From Molanna angustata (taxonomy: Eukaryota; Arthropoda; Insecta; Trichoptera; Molannidae): DNA of 64,000 bases. Location of the stretch: NCBI GenBank assembly GCA_963576475.1, contig OY754970.1, forward strand, positions 33,393,619 through 33,457,618. Reading direction: 5' to 3'. The position numbers were made by a program, and so were the translations under genes. Shown here piece by piece: positions 10,055 to 20,700 of this stretch. How positions within the stretch are numbered: position 1 is the first letter of the stretch; each line of letters begins with the position of its first letter. The notes under the pieces are model-generated. The model was given only the letters and a program-made list of their open reading frames with translations. It was not told where the DNA came from and ran no database searches.

Positions 10055-11760
10055 TATTCATTTATTTTATTTCAGAAAATAGCAGTTTTGTAAATTGTGT
10101 GCTTACATGATGCTATTAAAATAAGTACAAGCCAATTATGTTTTTTTTTTTAATTAAAAAGATTAAGTAAAAAATTTTAAACAAGTACCTATTCTGAGCA
10201 GTAGGCAAATGAATAACAATAATTAGAAAAAAACGTCGATTGATGAAAAAAACAATACATAATGAGAATAAAACGAGGAAAAGGAGGGATTATTGGTGTG
10301 AAGGAAGGAGCTTGATTGAAGGAGTAAGAGGAACTGTATGAAAAAAAATCTTAATTTGTTTACGGTAAGTTTCTAAGGTGTCACGGAAAATGTCTGTGTG
10401 TTTAAATTTTAGATTATTGTCACGTTGAATTCTGGAAATAGTTGAGTGATATTTATATGAGAACTGAGAAATCGGGCTCCTTACGAATGAAATTTTGAGT
10501 TTTGAAAAAGGATTCAAACTAACCCTTACTCGTAAACAACAAGAAAACTCACTTTTATCTACGGAAGAATGCAATAAACAATTTGATAAAATACCTGCTA
10601 GACTTCAGTGTCCGCAGCCAAAAGGGCAAAAGAAGGATAATACAATATGGATATCCATAAGCACGTGGATTGATATGGTATTTTAATGCTATTGGGTCGT
10701 CCTCTACAAAAATACGGGCAGGTAATATCCATTTCTGAAGACTTTACCCAAATCGAAAAGGGAGAATGTTATAAATTTTATACCGTGTAATGAGAATGTT
10801 TCCCGAGGGTTATTCCTTAGATGTGTCAGGACGTGGTCAGGACATATAAATCTATATGTATCAGTATTCTATTTTGTGGACAGCCAAAGGAAATCACAAA
10901 ATTAATGAAGTAGGAATACATATATAATATTGAAATTCTAAGTATACATGAATACTTGGTTAATACTGTACATAATGTTGGTAGACTAAGCAATTAGTTC
11001 CGCTATGTTAAACAATAAAGTTTAAAACATTCGCTTTAATTAGTTTTGCCTGTCCGAACATAAACATCTGAGAAAGAACTAAATCGAAAAATCCTTAACA
11101 AATTAAATAACTGAATGCCAATAATTTAAAGTCTGCAAAAGAAAAACTTTCAATTCAACATACCTACCTATCAAGTAACTCTTCCGAGTCTCGTTAACAA
11201 ACTTGAATAATGAGCAACGAGTACAACAAAGAAATTTTGTTGAAAGTTACATAACTTCAGCTTTTTATTTATTTTATTCTATATCCAAACAAGACAGCGC
11301 TATACGTACATTGTTATATAATTTTGCATCAACATACTTGTTAGAAAATTACATTTCTTTATTCTAGTAGAGGTTAAATTAATTTTCCTTCCGTATAAAC
11401 AGATGTGCTATCATTACAATATAAATACGATGTAAATCAAACACCTTTTGATGAATGATTTGATTGATCAAATTTATCATCACTATTTTTTTTATTTATT
11501 TATAAAAGGGTACATCGACAGACATCCAGCTTACAATTTTCGTAAAAAGAAAACAATATTGGTTATTATATTGAGTGCTGGACGTCCTATTATGGATGCA
11601 CACAACTATCATATATAATCTAAGCACACAACATTACAAAATTACATGAGCTCACATTTAATCACACACGCAAGAATATTTATTTGAAGTTATATTTTCT
11701 TTCTGTATTTAAAACTGTGAATTTTATGTCAAAAACAACAAAACACCGTTCACCGATTAT
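10055..11760. other. Unassigned AT-rich interval
   Basis: Open frames at 10290-10574 (-) and 10495-10686 (+) overlap each other, have no recognisable motif, and are probably chance. No repeat boundary seen. Confidence 0.4.
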
Positions 11761-11939
11761 GCCCCCAAGTCAAATTGAAAACGCTGTTCGTTTTCGCCAA
11801 GCGCTAATTTTTTTTGTATGGGATTTGACGTTTGTTGTTTGTTATTGTAGAAAAAATTTCTACAACAAACGTCAAATCCCATACAAAAAAAATTAGCGCT
11901 TGGCGAAAACGAACAGCGTTTTCAATTTGACTTGGGGGC
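11761..11939. mobile_element. Perfect 78-bp inverted repeat (hairpin MITE or long-hairpin RNA source)
   Basis: Left arm 11761-11838 and right arm 11862-11939 are exact reverse complements over 78 bp, separated by a 23-nt loop. The loop itself contains part of a small palindrome (GTAGAAAAAATTTCTAC spans 11847-11863). The outer ends read GCCCCCAAGTC and GACTTGGGGGC; both sides are flanked by TAT. Arms with no mismatch imply a very young insertion or gene conversion between arms. Transcribed, it would fold into a hairpin suited to Dicer processing. The family is not recognised. Confidence 0.85.
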
Positions 11940-12815
11940 TATGTCTATGATTGAGTTCTTATATCAAATATATTTTACGAAAGCTTTGTAAAATCATTTC
12001 AATATCAGGTTCCTTTCGCTTGAAAATAACTACTTAAAAGTAGTTCCATGTTTTAGAAATAAATATTTGAAATAGTGGAACATAGAACAATGTTAACAAT
12101 GTTGCGATATCACAAATGTACTAACAATAAAAATAATAGCTATTTTGATTTGAAATTGAATATTATATACCTAAATCAATATTGGACATAAAAATAAACA
12201 CACAAAATAAGACATACTTGGATAAAATAACAAGCGAACTTCATAAATAAAGAATTAATAAAAATATAGATCCCGAAATTCAAATTCAAATTTGACTAAA
12301 ACGAATTAACTCAAAATCCATTTTGGACGAAAGTTTGCAGAGAGTGGGTTACAAAATGACACGTTTTATTCAAGACCAAACATTTTATCTCAAATAATTA
12401 ATTTAAGCAAACGACACAATGTGTTTTACAAGAATGCCGAGGGTCGTATTTCTTTGTTACTCCCAGGAGTTAATTTTCATACTTCTTCAACTCGAAAGAA
12501 ATTAACAACAAAATATTACGGTGCGATGAGAAAATTAGACACCAAAAGTTCTGCGAAGCACAAAAAAATATGATATATTCAACTTATTTATCTCAAATCA
12601 TGTTCAAGGGTAACACAATTATCCATACTAGAGTTTTGCCAAACATAATTTGGCAGACGTTATTTGTAATTTGTGGTAAAACTTGAAATTGAAATTATTT
12701 GAATACTAATATTAGCAGAATTTGTGTATTTTTAATGTCCACGCACAGTCACCATTCTCCATTTTTATGCAATAATTCAGATTGGTTCCATAAATGAAAC
12801 ACCTTTTTGTTTATT
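11940..12815. other. Unassigned AT-rich interval
   Basis: No coding or repeat structure recognised apart from a short palindrome, AACTACTTAAAAGTAGTT, near 12027-12044. Confidence 0.45.
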
Positions 12816-12892
12816 TGGGATGCCTAGGGCTCCTGGGAGATTCTTGCATGGCACCTGCAAGCTCCTGCAAGTCAGAGGTTAAAGGAGGCTAA

Positions 12893-13228
12893 GACCCGAA
12901 TGCACAGTCCTAGGTAACTAAATACCAACTCCTAACCTCACTGGAGTATTTAGTATTCATAAGTTAGTAATTGTATTGCAGAGATTACTAAACTAACTAA
13001 ACTAATACTTAATACTACGCAAAACTTAAGGTCGATGGCGTAGCATTTCACATTATTGTGTATGAAGAAAAGAGAGAGATAGTTTCCTATGGGTTTAGAC
13101 TGACGTTTAAAATGTTATTTTGTCATAACAACAAACACATGTAACCAAACTTCGTAGCATCCTCCAGTTAGGAAACCACGTGATCTCCTAACTTAAGTGA
13201 GCGACTGTGCATGAAAGCATGGTTAGTA
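12893..13228 (+). mobile_element. MITE family A, copy 2
   Basis: The most complete copy in the window. It starts ACCCGAATGCACAGTCC and ends near GCGACTGTGCAT, so the ends share the inverted motif ATGCACAGTC/GACTGTGCAT. The internal part matches copy 1 (157-413) and copy 3 (46804-47008) in blocks such as GCGTAGCATTTCACATTATT, GTTTAGACTGACGTTTAAAA and TTTTGTCATAACAACAAACA. No coding capacity. Probably a non-autonomous DNA transposon. Confidence 0.7.
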
Positions 13229-13274
13229 TTTAGAATTTAGGTCGGACTCTGCATAAACTAAGACCTAAGGCTCG

Positions 13275-13494
13275 ATTTTATACGAAAGAAATAGCCATCA
13301 TGTTTTTATCATTTTTTCCATATTTTTTTTTTAATATCTTTAAATTTTTTAAAAATATTTTATGATTGTTATAGCAATTATATTTTATAGTATTTTAGTC
13401 ATTTTTTTTAAATATTTTTATATAATTGTATTGTGTTAATATGTGTATGCTTATACTGTATGCATAATTTTATGCGAAAGAAATAGCCATCATG
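13275..13494. repeat. 28-bp direct repeat flanking an AT-rich segment
   Basis: 13275-13302 and 13467-13494 are identical except for one base (ATTTTATACG against ATTTTATGCG, then AAAGAAATAGCCATCATG). The 164 bp between are almost purely A/T. Either a local duplication or an unusually long duplication at an insertion. Confidence 0.6.
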
Positions 13495-13860
13495 ACACAG
13501 GCTTTGCCTTGTTTGATGGTGATTAAAACACCTTAATAACACTGCTTTCTGCATCACTGTATAATATATGTATATGTAAATAATAATATGAAATATAAGT
13601 GTATCAATATTTGTCAGACATAAATAAATAAATAAAATTTGGGCTGTAGCGCCATCGAAAAAGATATCAGGATTCGACAAAGATTGGACTTTCAAAGACT
13701 GTTTCCTCATCTTGTTGACATTATCTCTATGGCATGATTATCTAAAATGAAGAGATATATTTTTAGTGGCGAAGCAAAACTAAAACGACTAAACTAAAAC
13801 GACTAGCAAAGACTAGCAAACTGCTCTTAGGCTAAGTAGTCTTAATAATGATAATAATAG
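13495..13860. other. Unassigned; includes a possible LINE/SINE tail
   Basis: 13600-13640 has CATAAATAAATAAATAAAA, a non-LTR-like tail. Near 13783-13815 a short tandem of ACTAAAACGACT occurs. Confidence 0.35.
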
Positions 13861-14451
13861 GTGGTTTCGCCAATGTATTGGAGGAGGTAAAGTGACGGTA
13901 TGTATGTGACTGGATTGGATGTCAGTGGAATAAATTCCACCTTCCCATATCCAGTTCCTATACCCTTCTCCTACCTACATATATTGTCCATCTTCACCCG
14001 CAACAATAATATCGCCGTGCCGCTCAGTACCAAACGCATCCATTTCTTCAATGTCAAATTGAACCTCGCATTTATATCATATCCGCATCGCTCTAAACTC
14101 CATATAATTTCGCGTCGCATTTTAATTTAATAAAACATTTTCATCCCGCTTATTTTATCCATCTGTGATTGTGTTGTGTACTGTATATATTTGTGTTTCG
14201 TCACCGCGTCATCGGGAGCTGAGAGGAGTGTTCCAGAGTCCTTCAGTCTTCCACATTCCCACAGGTAAGATCTTTGTTTCACTTATTCCTGGTTTGAGTC
14301 AATTTGCATACCGTTAATATTTGTCTCGTCCGAATATAGGTGAAATCACGCACCCACGCACCCATTAAAAAACCCTCGCATCGCTAATAATATCAATTCA
14401 ACAACAGTCAATAAATATTTGACTACGCATCCGCCACACCAATAGGGGATT
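13861..14451. other. Unassigned, pyrimidine-rich; candidate exon boundary
   Basis: An open frame at 13900-14130 encodes 76 residues without recognisable motif. At 14273 the sequence CCCACAG|GTAAGA is a strong donor-like site preceded by about 100 bp of less AT-rich sequence. No matching acceptor or protein was found. Confidence 0.25.
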
Positions 14452-14512
14452 TTATATAGCGCCATTTAATGATTCAAGATCATTCCAAGGGCGCTGATAG
14501 TTTAGTTATGTG
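14452..14512 (-). repeat. Orphan tail of the L2-like LINE
   Basis: TTTATATAGCGCCATTTAAT and CATTCCAAGGGCGCTGATAG match, on this strand, the 3' end of the LINE at 16070-17040. Only about 60 bp is present, an extreme 5' truncation. Another such tail is at 20638-20700. Confidence 0.6.
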
Positions 14513-14807
14513 CTGCTCTACGAAACAAAGCTGTTTGTAGTCCTTTAGTGCTCTTCAGTACGGAAAGTTTAACAAAGTTTAAAGCAGAAATGTGTAAACA
14601 ATATGGTTATTTCAATAAATGTAGTTTTTTTAAGACGACACATTTATGAAATTTGAGAACTCTATACTATACACTTTAATTTTACCCTCATCTTCCATTA
14701 GTGTTAGGACTAAACGTCCTATTTTTTACGGCCTTTGTTACTGAGATATAGATGGACACATTTGTCATTTGTACATTTCATGTCTAACATCTATTTGGTG
14801 GTTCAAG

Positions 14808-14851
14808 TCTTCTTTATAACTTACAATATTGTGTAAAAGTTATAAAGAAGA
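14808..14851. repeat. Hairpin, 15-bp arms
   Basis: TCTTCTTTATAACTT (14808-14822) and AAGTTATAAAGAAGA (14837-14851) are perfect reverse complements around a 14-nt loop. Confidence 0.6.
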
Positions 14852-15445
14852 ATTAACAACAATTTTAAATAATATACATATACGTATATATTTTAAATGG
14901 ATTTGTTATATGTTAAAATACAAACTTGGGGTTTGTATAGTAAAAGTTGCTAAGTACATAAGCTGTACATTTCTACATACACAATATTTGCATATGTACA
15001 TTCCATGAGTAATCTCATTTGCCATGTTCCCAAATGAATATATAGCGGCAGACATGAAAACTTTTCCTTGAGGAGTGGTTTTGTGTACTTAAAGTCAAAT
15101 GTCTATTGTTCGAGTCAATATGCCCCTTAACGATCCGGGGATCTGGGGGAGAATCAAATCAACAACATAAAGAACCACTTCTGCTCTTCATGCTGAGAGT
15201 ACCAACGAACTTAGTTGGATAACTATTGAATAAATCATATGTGGATTTTGAGTTTTTTGAAATTTCCATTCACAAAACCGCGAGACCGTCGGTAAATTGT
15301 CATAGATTCAGTTTCATTAATATAAGTTGTCGAATTGTGATAAAATATTTTAAATAAAATTCTGTGAGCTATGAACACATCATCAAATATAATAAAAGTA
15401 TTTAATTTTTAGAGATTTTAAAAGTTTCATGTGAATATAAAGAAA
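14852..15445. other. Unassigned AT-rich interval
   Basis: No structure recognised. Confidence 0.45.
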
Positions 15446-15449
15446 GAGA

Positions 15450-15615
15450 ACTGAAAAGTCGTTAGATAGCAGACTCTCGAACCAAAGGACCCGGGTTCGA
15501 TTCCTGGGGAAAACACAGTATTTCGCTGGCGATTAATATCTTAGCCGTGAGGCACCGGCTAAGAATAGTGCTTCCACTATTTCCTTTTATCATAGTTCTC
15601 GGGTGTCCCGTATGA
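15450..15615 (+). mobile_element. SINE family 2 (tRNA-derived), diverged copy
   Basis: GTTAGATAGCAGACTC, then GGACCCGGGTTCGATTCC (B box at 15491-15503), then AAAACACAGT match the head of the copy at 51406. The tail GCGATTAATATCTTAG corresponds to ACGATTAATATCATAAG in the copy at 37130-37253. The A box is worn. Confidence 0.6.
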
Positions 15616-15775
15616 TACAGAAAATCGAAAATACAACAGACAAAATAACATGTCACGTAGTACAGCAATGAGGTATACCACCGATTCTGAATGTTGCCAT
15701 TTTAGGTGAGACGAGACTAGTGTATGGGCAAACACGCATGTGTAGTACTTCATTTTATAAGATAATCAACTCCCG

Positions 15776-15832
15776 CACGCCATTCGCTGGTTACCCCACG
15801 TTGTGGGATATGCCGTGATGGTATGAATTAAG
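15776..15832 (+). repeat. Orphan LINE/SINE 3' tail (GTGATGGTATG type)
   Basis: CGCCATTCGCTGGTTACCCC and ATATGCCGTGATGGTATG fit the tail shared with the LINEs at 4665 and 55277 and the SINE at 33228. Confidence 0.55.
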
Positions 15833-16069
15833 TAATCAATATCACAAGTTTATATGATAAAACAAAAAATTAAAAAAAAATTAAAAATTTAAAAAATTAA
15901 TAGAAATTAGTTTATCAAAAATTAATAACTAAATTTCAAGAATATCAACCTCGACTCTACAACAGTTAACCTTCATTTCTTAAAGTACATCACAAAAAAT
16001 ATTCAAAATAAATATTAAAAAATACATCATAAATTATGGGCGAACAGAACTAACACAAATACTTATATG
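15833..16069. other. Unassigned A/T-rich spacer
   Basis: Low-complexity A and T runs. Confidence 0.4.
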
Positions 16070-17040
16070 GTTGGACAATTTGTATAGCGCCGTTTTCGTG
16101 AAAACTCACCTCAAGGGCGCTTTGTAGCTATTAGTTTTTCATGTTAGTAAAAGCTTAAAATCTAGGTTATTGATCTTAAATTAAATTAAAAATAAACATA
16201 AAAACGATGTATACAGTAATTAGTATATTCCATTTAATTGAATCTAATGCCATGAAACGTTGAGAAGTGTCACGGAGCAGTTAATTACAGTGTTATTAAG
16301 TTGGTTTCATTACATTATATACAAATTCAAATTTAGGAGGTGTTATTGTGTGAAATATTAAACAGGTGTGTCTTAAGTTGTTTTTTAAACGTGTTTATAT
16401 TGTCTATTTGTCTGAGTCGGTATGGAAGTTTATTCCATGAGGATGGACCAGCAACAGCGAACGCACGATCACCAAAGTTTGATTTGTGCACTCGGTTAAC
16501 TTCGTTTAGTTTACCGATTGCTGAGCTTTGAGCTGAACGGAGGGATTTCTGTCTGTTGTTTGAGGTGAGCGGAGTGCACATTTCGGATAGGTATTGCGGG
16601 GCCAGACCGTGTATTGCCTTGAATGTTGTTAGGCATATCTTGTACTCTATCCTTTCAGGGCACTTGAGCCAGTGAAGATTTTTTAAGTGGTGAGAGATGT
16701 GAGAGTATTTAGAAGCACCCGTGATAACTCTAGCAGCGGTATTAAATACAGATTGGAGTTTTTTTATTTCTTGTTTTGGGAGATGAGCATATATGCTATT
16801 GCAGTAATCAAGTCTTGAAATAACATAAGCGTTGATGAGAGATTTAGTAGCGTCTATTGGAAGATTTCTGCGAATTGACTTGATTCTACGAAGATGATAA
16901 AATGCTGCTCTAGTTGTGCAATTTATTTGTTTTTTGAGAGTCAGGCTAGAGTCTATGTGGACTCCGAGAAGTTTTACACTGGAATTAGGGAGAATGTTTG
17001 ATTGATCTACTTTAAATTCTGATTTAGTATTCAACAATTT
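16070..17040 (-). pseudogene. L2/CR1-like LINE 3' end: RT C-terminus with 3' UTR
   Basis: A minus-strand frame at 16333-17037 is open for 234 codons. It encodes a typical CR1/L2-group C-terminus: VKLLGVHIDSSLTLKKQINC, AAFYHLRRIKSIRRNLP, VISRLDYCNSIYAHLP, LQSVFNTAARVITG, HWLKCPERIEYKICLTTFKA, IHGLAP and FGDRAFAVAGPSSWNKLPYR, ending near LKTHLFN. The upstream catalytic FxDD block is missing (5' truncation). The 3' UTR runs to about 16070 and ends with GGCGCTATACAAAT, a tail style known from L2/CR1 elements. The long uninterrupted frame suggests a relatively young copy. It abuts a second LINE end at 17051. Confidence 0.85.
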
Positions 17041-17070
17041 ATTTCAACAATTAGTATTCAACAATTTATT
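17024..17070. repeat. 20-bp direct repeat at a LINE/LINE junction
   Basis: TTAGTATTCAACAATTTATT occurs at 17024-17043 and at 17051-17070, separated by 7 bp. It marks the border between the L2-like LINE and the A-tail of the next LINE. Confidence 0.75.
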
Positions 17071-17645
17071 TATTTATTTATTTATTAAACAAATTTTCGG
17101 TACATAGTATAATATAAATAGAAGCAAAAAAAAAAACATACACACATATTACACAGATCATATTACACATTACACCAAAAATCCCACAAGGCTTAGCCTG
17201 TATGTGGGTATACCTAAATAAAATTTGCAAAGGAAGATGTTGGTTGCGCGTTACAATTAAACAGTTTTTAGACAACGCAAGTTGAAAAATCATAAGCACC
17301 TACCTAAATGGTGATAAAGAAAATTATACAAATTGCAAGTAAACAATATTCTGATCACAAAAAAGCGTTAAATCATAAATTAAAATAAGTATGTACCCAC
17401 TTATATTAGAACAAATCATAAAAAGCAATGAAGTAAAATCATAAAAAGAAATCTTGAATGTTGTCATTGTTCTTAAGCCATGTCTTAAGATGACTCACAT
17501 ATTTTGAATGGCAATTTAAAGACTTAAGAGACAATGGCAACATATTGTATGATCTGGGAGCTATAAATACAGAATGTCTCTGTGTCGATCTCTTATTGCA
17601 ATTAGGAACTTTGTAAATACTATTCAGACGGTCACTGGTACGTAA
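17051..17645 (-). pseudogene. Non-LTR LINE 3' end with (AAATA)n tail
   Basis: On the minus strand, from about 17640 down to 17445, the translation reads SDRLNSIYKVPNCNKRSTQR, HSVFIAPRSYNMLPLSLKSL and SKYVSHLKTWLKNNDN. This resembles the extreme C-terminus of LINE reverse transcriptases, where an 'RSFSV..P..YN.LP' block precedes a short lysine-rich end. A long AT-rich 3' UTR follows, ending in (AAATA)n at 17066-17094. 5' truncated. Confidence 0.6.
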
Positions 17646-17937
17646 TTGAAATTATTAATAACATTTATAACTATGCCGTATTGTGTTTGTGATGCTCTTT
17701 GAGTAATACATAAAAATATTTGATTTGATTTGGGAAGAATGTGATTAATATTAACTACACCAACGTAATTAACTGGCCTCTTTCTATGGTTCTGAAAATA
17801 AAATCTCGCCAGAGATTGGATGTATGGCAGGTAGGTACTATGGCGGACATTGAGACCTGGTTAATCTATTTTGTGTGAGCCCATATTTTTGTTGTGGTAA
17901 TGATTGTGAGTGCAGAGTGTTGAGATTGTGTTCATAT
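17646..17937. other. Unassigned, possibly LINE-related
   Basis: Less AT-rich patches (CTCGCCAGAGATTGGATG) may belong to the LINE to the left or the repeat to the right. No motif recognised. Confidence 0.3.
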
Positions 17938-18090
17938 TTAATGTGGAACGGGAACAATCACCTGGTTCATAATTGCTTATATTGTTACTAAAAATTGTTA
18001 ACTGCTAGCCCTAGAACAGGTTTTCCTAGTTGGGCATCAGTAATCTACGTATACGGTGTGATTAAAAATAAATAAAATAAATAAACTGAA
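17938..18090 (+). repeat. 'TAGCCCTAGAACAGG' 3'-UTR-like repeat, copy 1
   Basis: Starts TTTAATGTGGAACGGGAA and contains AACTGCTAGCCCTAGAACAG and CCTAGTTGGGCA. It ends in TGTGATTAAAAATAAATAAA. The A-rich end and truncated copies suggest a LINE or SINE 3' part. Other copies: 18622, 19765 (+), 26985 and 34815 (-). Confidence 0.7.
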
Positions 18091-18621
18091 CATATCCTTC
18101 TTTTATCTCTCCCGTACACTGCGTATTAAATTTATTTTTCTTATAAAATACGTCGATAGCTTTGTGTATGTATAGATATCAAACAGACAGATGTTTCTGT
18201 TAATTTTGATAACGACTACCGGCTACTTTAGAATTTCCACATTTATAATAAATATATTATACGTAGGTACCTAGTAACAAGTGACACGACACGTGCAAGT
18301 TTCACACGCGCATAGTGAACGCCATTGACAGAAACATGTGTCGGTTGTGAATTCTATTCCGGTGATACAAATAAGACGTTTGAATGTTCGCGGGAGATGT
18401 AGAGGAAAATAAAACGAAACGATTTGGACGGATTCAGACGATGGAATGAACAGTATGCGTCATTAAACATTAGTCAAAAACACAAAATGAGAACGTTTGT
18501 GATATAATCACATTATAATTTAACGTGATGAAACACAAAACAAGTATATAAAAATATTTTTTTTTGGAAAAGACAAAATACATAACTATGTGAAACCAAA
18601 ATGTCAAATATTTGGCTTGGT
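18091..18621. other. Unassigned interval
   Basis: No structure recognised; contains CGTGCAAGTTTCACACGCGC and other less AT-rich words without repeat partners in the window. Confidence 0.4.
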
Positions 18622-18735
18622 AAAATTGTAAACTGCTAGCCCTAGAACAGGGTTACCTAGTTGGGCAGCAATAATCTTCATAATAGTCTTTGTGGTAAAG
18701 GTGTGAAAAAATAAAATAAATAAATAAATTCAGGA
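18622..18735 (+). repeat. 'TAGCCCTAGAACAGG' repeat, copy 2
   Basis: AACTGCTAGCCCTAGAACAG, then TAGTTGGGCAGCA, ending in AATAAAATAAATAAATAAAT. It lacks the GTGGAACGGG head seen in copies 1 and 3. Confidence 0.7.
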
Positions 18736-19020
18736 CCATAGAATTATAAGATACAGAAGCCGCGAGCTATATAAATTTCGAATTCAAATGTATGACAAGT
18801 TTTATTTACATGTGTGTGTGTGAGGCGGTAGATCGGTAGGTGTACGTATACTGCATAGAAAAGTGATAGTGACGTGTACTACTATGTGTTCTATGACTTT
18901 ATTGACGGCCGGGCGAGTGAAACTCAGAACATTGTTCTTAGTTTTAGTTGTCATACGTTCATTGCGCTGACTAGTTATCTGTATCATATATAATCTAAGT
19001 TCAGGACACTATTTTCAATG
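18736..19020. other. Unassigned interval
   Basis: Contains a short (TG)n run at 18811-18823. No repeat or gene recognised. Confidence 0.4.
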
Positions 19021-19024
19021 TTTC

Positions 19025-19240
19025 AAAAACGATCTAAAAACGATATTTTACGCCTGAACATTGAAGATGAGAACAACAACATTGTTTTTTTTTTGAAAAA
19101 CTTTTCAACATTTCAATGGAGACGAAGTTGGAATATTATAGAAGAACCAGGAACTCAAGGCACCTACAGGGCTTACGACCTATCATCGGCTGGTTTATGT
19201 GATTATGTTATGCGCTTGCGCAACATTCACCAATTATGCC
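19025..19240 (+). repeat. 'GAGACGAAGTTGGAATATT' repeat, copy 1
   Basis: ATTTCAATGGAGACGAAGTT, AAGGCACCTACAGGGCT, then CATCGGCTGGTTTATGTGAT match the reverse complement of 23482-23650 closely. An open frame (19018-19275) is incidental. Probably part of a non-autonomous DNA element. Confidence 0.6.
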
Positions 19241-19764
19241 TTCTTTTAATCAAAATATCAAAAGAATCGAGCTGAAAGCAAAGTTTTCTTCACATATTAA
19301 ATTAAAAATCGATTTTTCATGAGCATACATTGAATCAAGTAGTTAAGCACTTTTATTAATAACTTTTATTTTCAAAACAACTATAAAATTGATTAAATTT
19401 TCCTTAATTCAGTTAATTCAGTAGACTTTTGAATCATGTTTATAAATTAATGAACATTACCACGATTCAATTTTGAAAACAGTAATTATTGTTGCATCTA
19501 ACCGAATAAAATTCTAATTTTATCAACGCTCAGCCGGAAACGCATAGTTTGTCGATTTATTAGGTATTGTATGACATACAAAATTGTTCAATTTTATCAA
19601 AACATCAAATGAATCATGCTGGCAGTTTTAACATGCATATTATCATCGGATATACACAAATTTTGTAAGTTTTAGAGCTCTAACTGGTCGAAAGTTAGTC
19701 AAAAATCGATTACGAAATTCCAGTACAGACAGACAAGTCAAAGTTGTGATTGCAGAAAGTTGTA
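19241..19764. other. Unassigned AT-rich interval
   Basis: Contains ATCAAAAGAATCGAGCTG (about 19258) and ATCAAATGAATCATGCTG (about 19604), possibly a diverged direct repeat. Nothing else recognised. Confidence 0.35.
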
Positions 19765-19930
19765 TACATATTTAATGTGGAACGGGAAAAATCACCTGGT
19801 TCATAATTGCATATGATTGTCAATATAAATTATAAACTGCTAGCCCTACAACAGGATTTCCTAGTTGGGCAGCAGTAATCTACTTATTGTTGTCATTATA
19901 AATATGGTGTGATAAATAAAAAAAAAAGAA
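19765..19930 (+). repeat. 'TAGCCCTAGAACAGG' repeat, copy 3
   Basis: TTTAATGTGGAACGGGAAAA, then AACTGCTAGCCCTACAACAG, TAGTTGGGCAGCAGTAATCT and GTGTGATAAATAAAAAAAAA. Same order as copy 1. Confidence 0.7.
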
Positions 19931-20032
19931 AAGGGTTTAGTCAATATAAAAGTGATACAATGATATTATGGAATAAAGATGAACGTAGAAATTAATAAAA
20001 AAATGAATAGCTTCTCGGAGTTGTTTTTCTTT

Positions 20033-20155
20033 TTGTTAATGAATTTTCTGTTGTTAATAGCTATTTGTATGTAAAATTTTTGTTAATGAATTTTCTGTTA
20101 TTAATACCTATTTGTATGTAAAATTTTTGTTAATGAATTTTCTGTTGTTATAATA
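20033..20155 (+). repeat. Tandem repeat, ~56-bp period, about 2.3 copies
   Basis: The unit begins TTGTTAATGAATTTTCTGTT and continues ATTTGTATGTAAAATTT. The starts are near 20033, 20080 and 20127. High identity between units suggests recent expansion. Confidence 0.7.
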
Positions 20156-20637
20156 TTTCACAAAGCAAGCATTTATCTAAAAGTGCTCTCTATCGACAAA
20201 GAGCATTTTCTTTACGATCATTTCAAATAAAGTGAAAGCAAAACAACAGAAATATAAAAAGCTTCAATGAGCACGCGAGCAGTTAAAGTTAAAAACGTTG
20301 CATGCCTTTTGTGAGAATTCTTAAAGGTGCTCTGTGCTATGATCGTAACAGCTGCAAGAGATGGTTATTTCTGGACATATATGTACACGAGACCCCGTCC
20401 CCGGTAGCCTGCCTGCCTGCCTGTCAGAAGGCTAAGTACCACCAATATTAGCAGTGTGAATAATTGACTGTAAACTGACACAGACATACCTAGCGGAGAT
20501 TGCACACGAGTGCCCACTTAACTACACACATACTTGGAATATTTCTAACAGACCATTGATTGCAAACTTTTGACGGTCAATTGAGTCTGGTCTGATGATT
20601 TTTTATTTGTAAATTCCAAAGCTAACATAATGATAAT
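20156..20637. other. Unassigned; small tetranucleotide run
   Basis: A CTGC/CCTG run lies near 20409-20423. No gene recognised. Confidence 0.4.
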
Positions 20638-20700
20638 AAAAATTTATAAAGCGCCGTTTAGTGATACAAGACCACTCCAAAGGCACTGTAGCTTATTTGT
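20638..20700 (-). repeat. Orphan tail of the L2-like LINE, copy 2
   Basis: TTTATAAAGCGCCGTTTAGT and CACTCCAAAGGCACTGTAGC match the minus-strand end of the LINE at 16070-17040. Confidence 0.6.
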
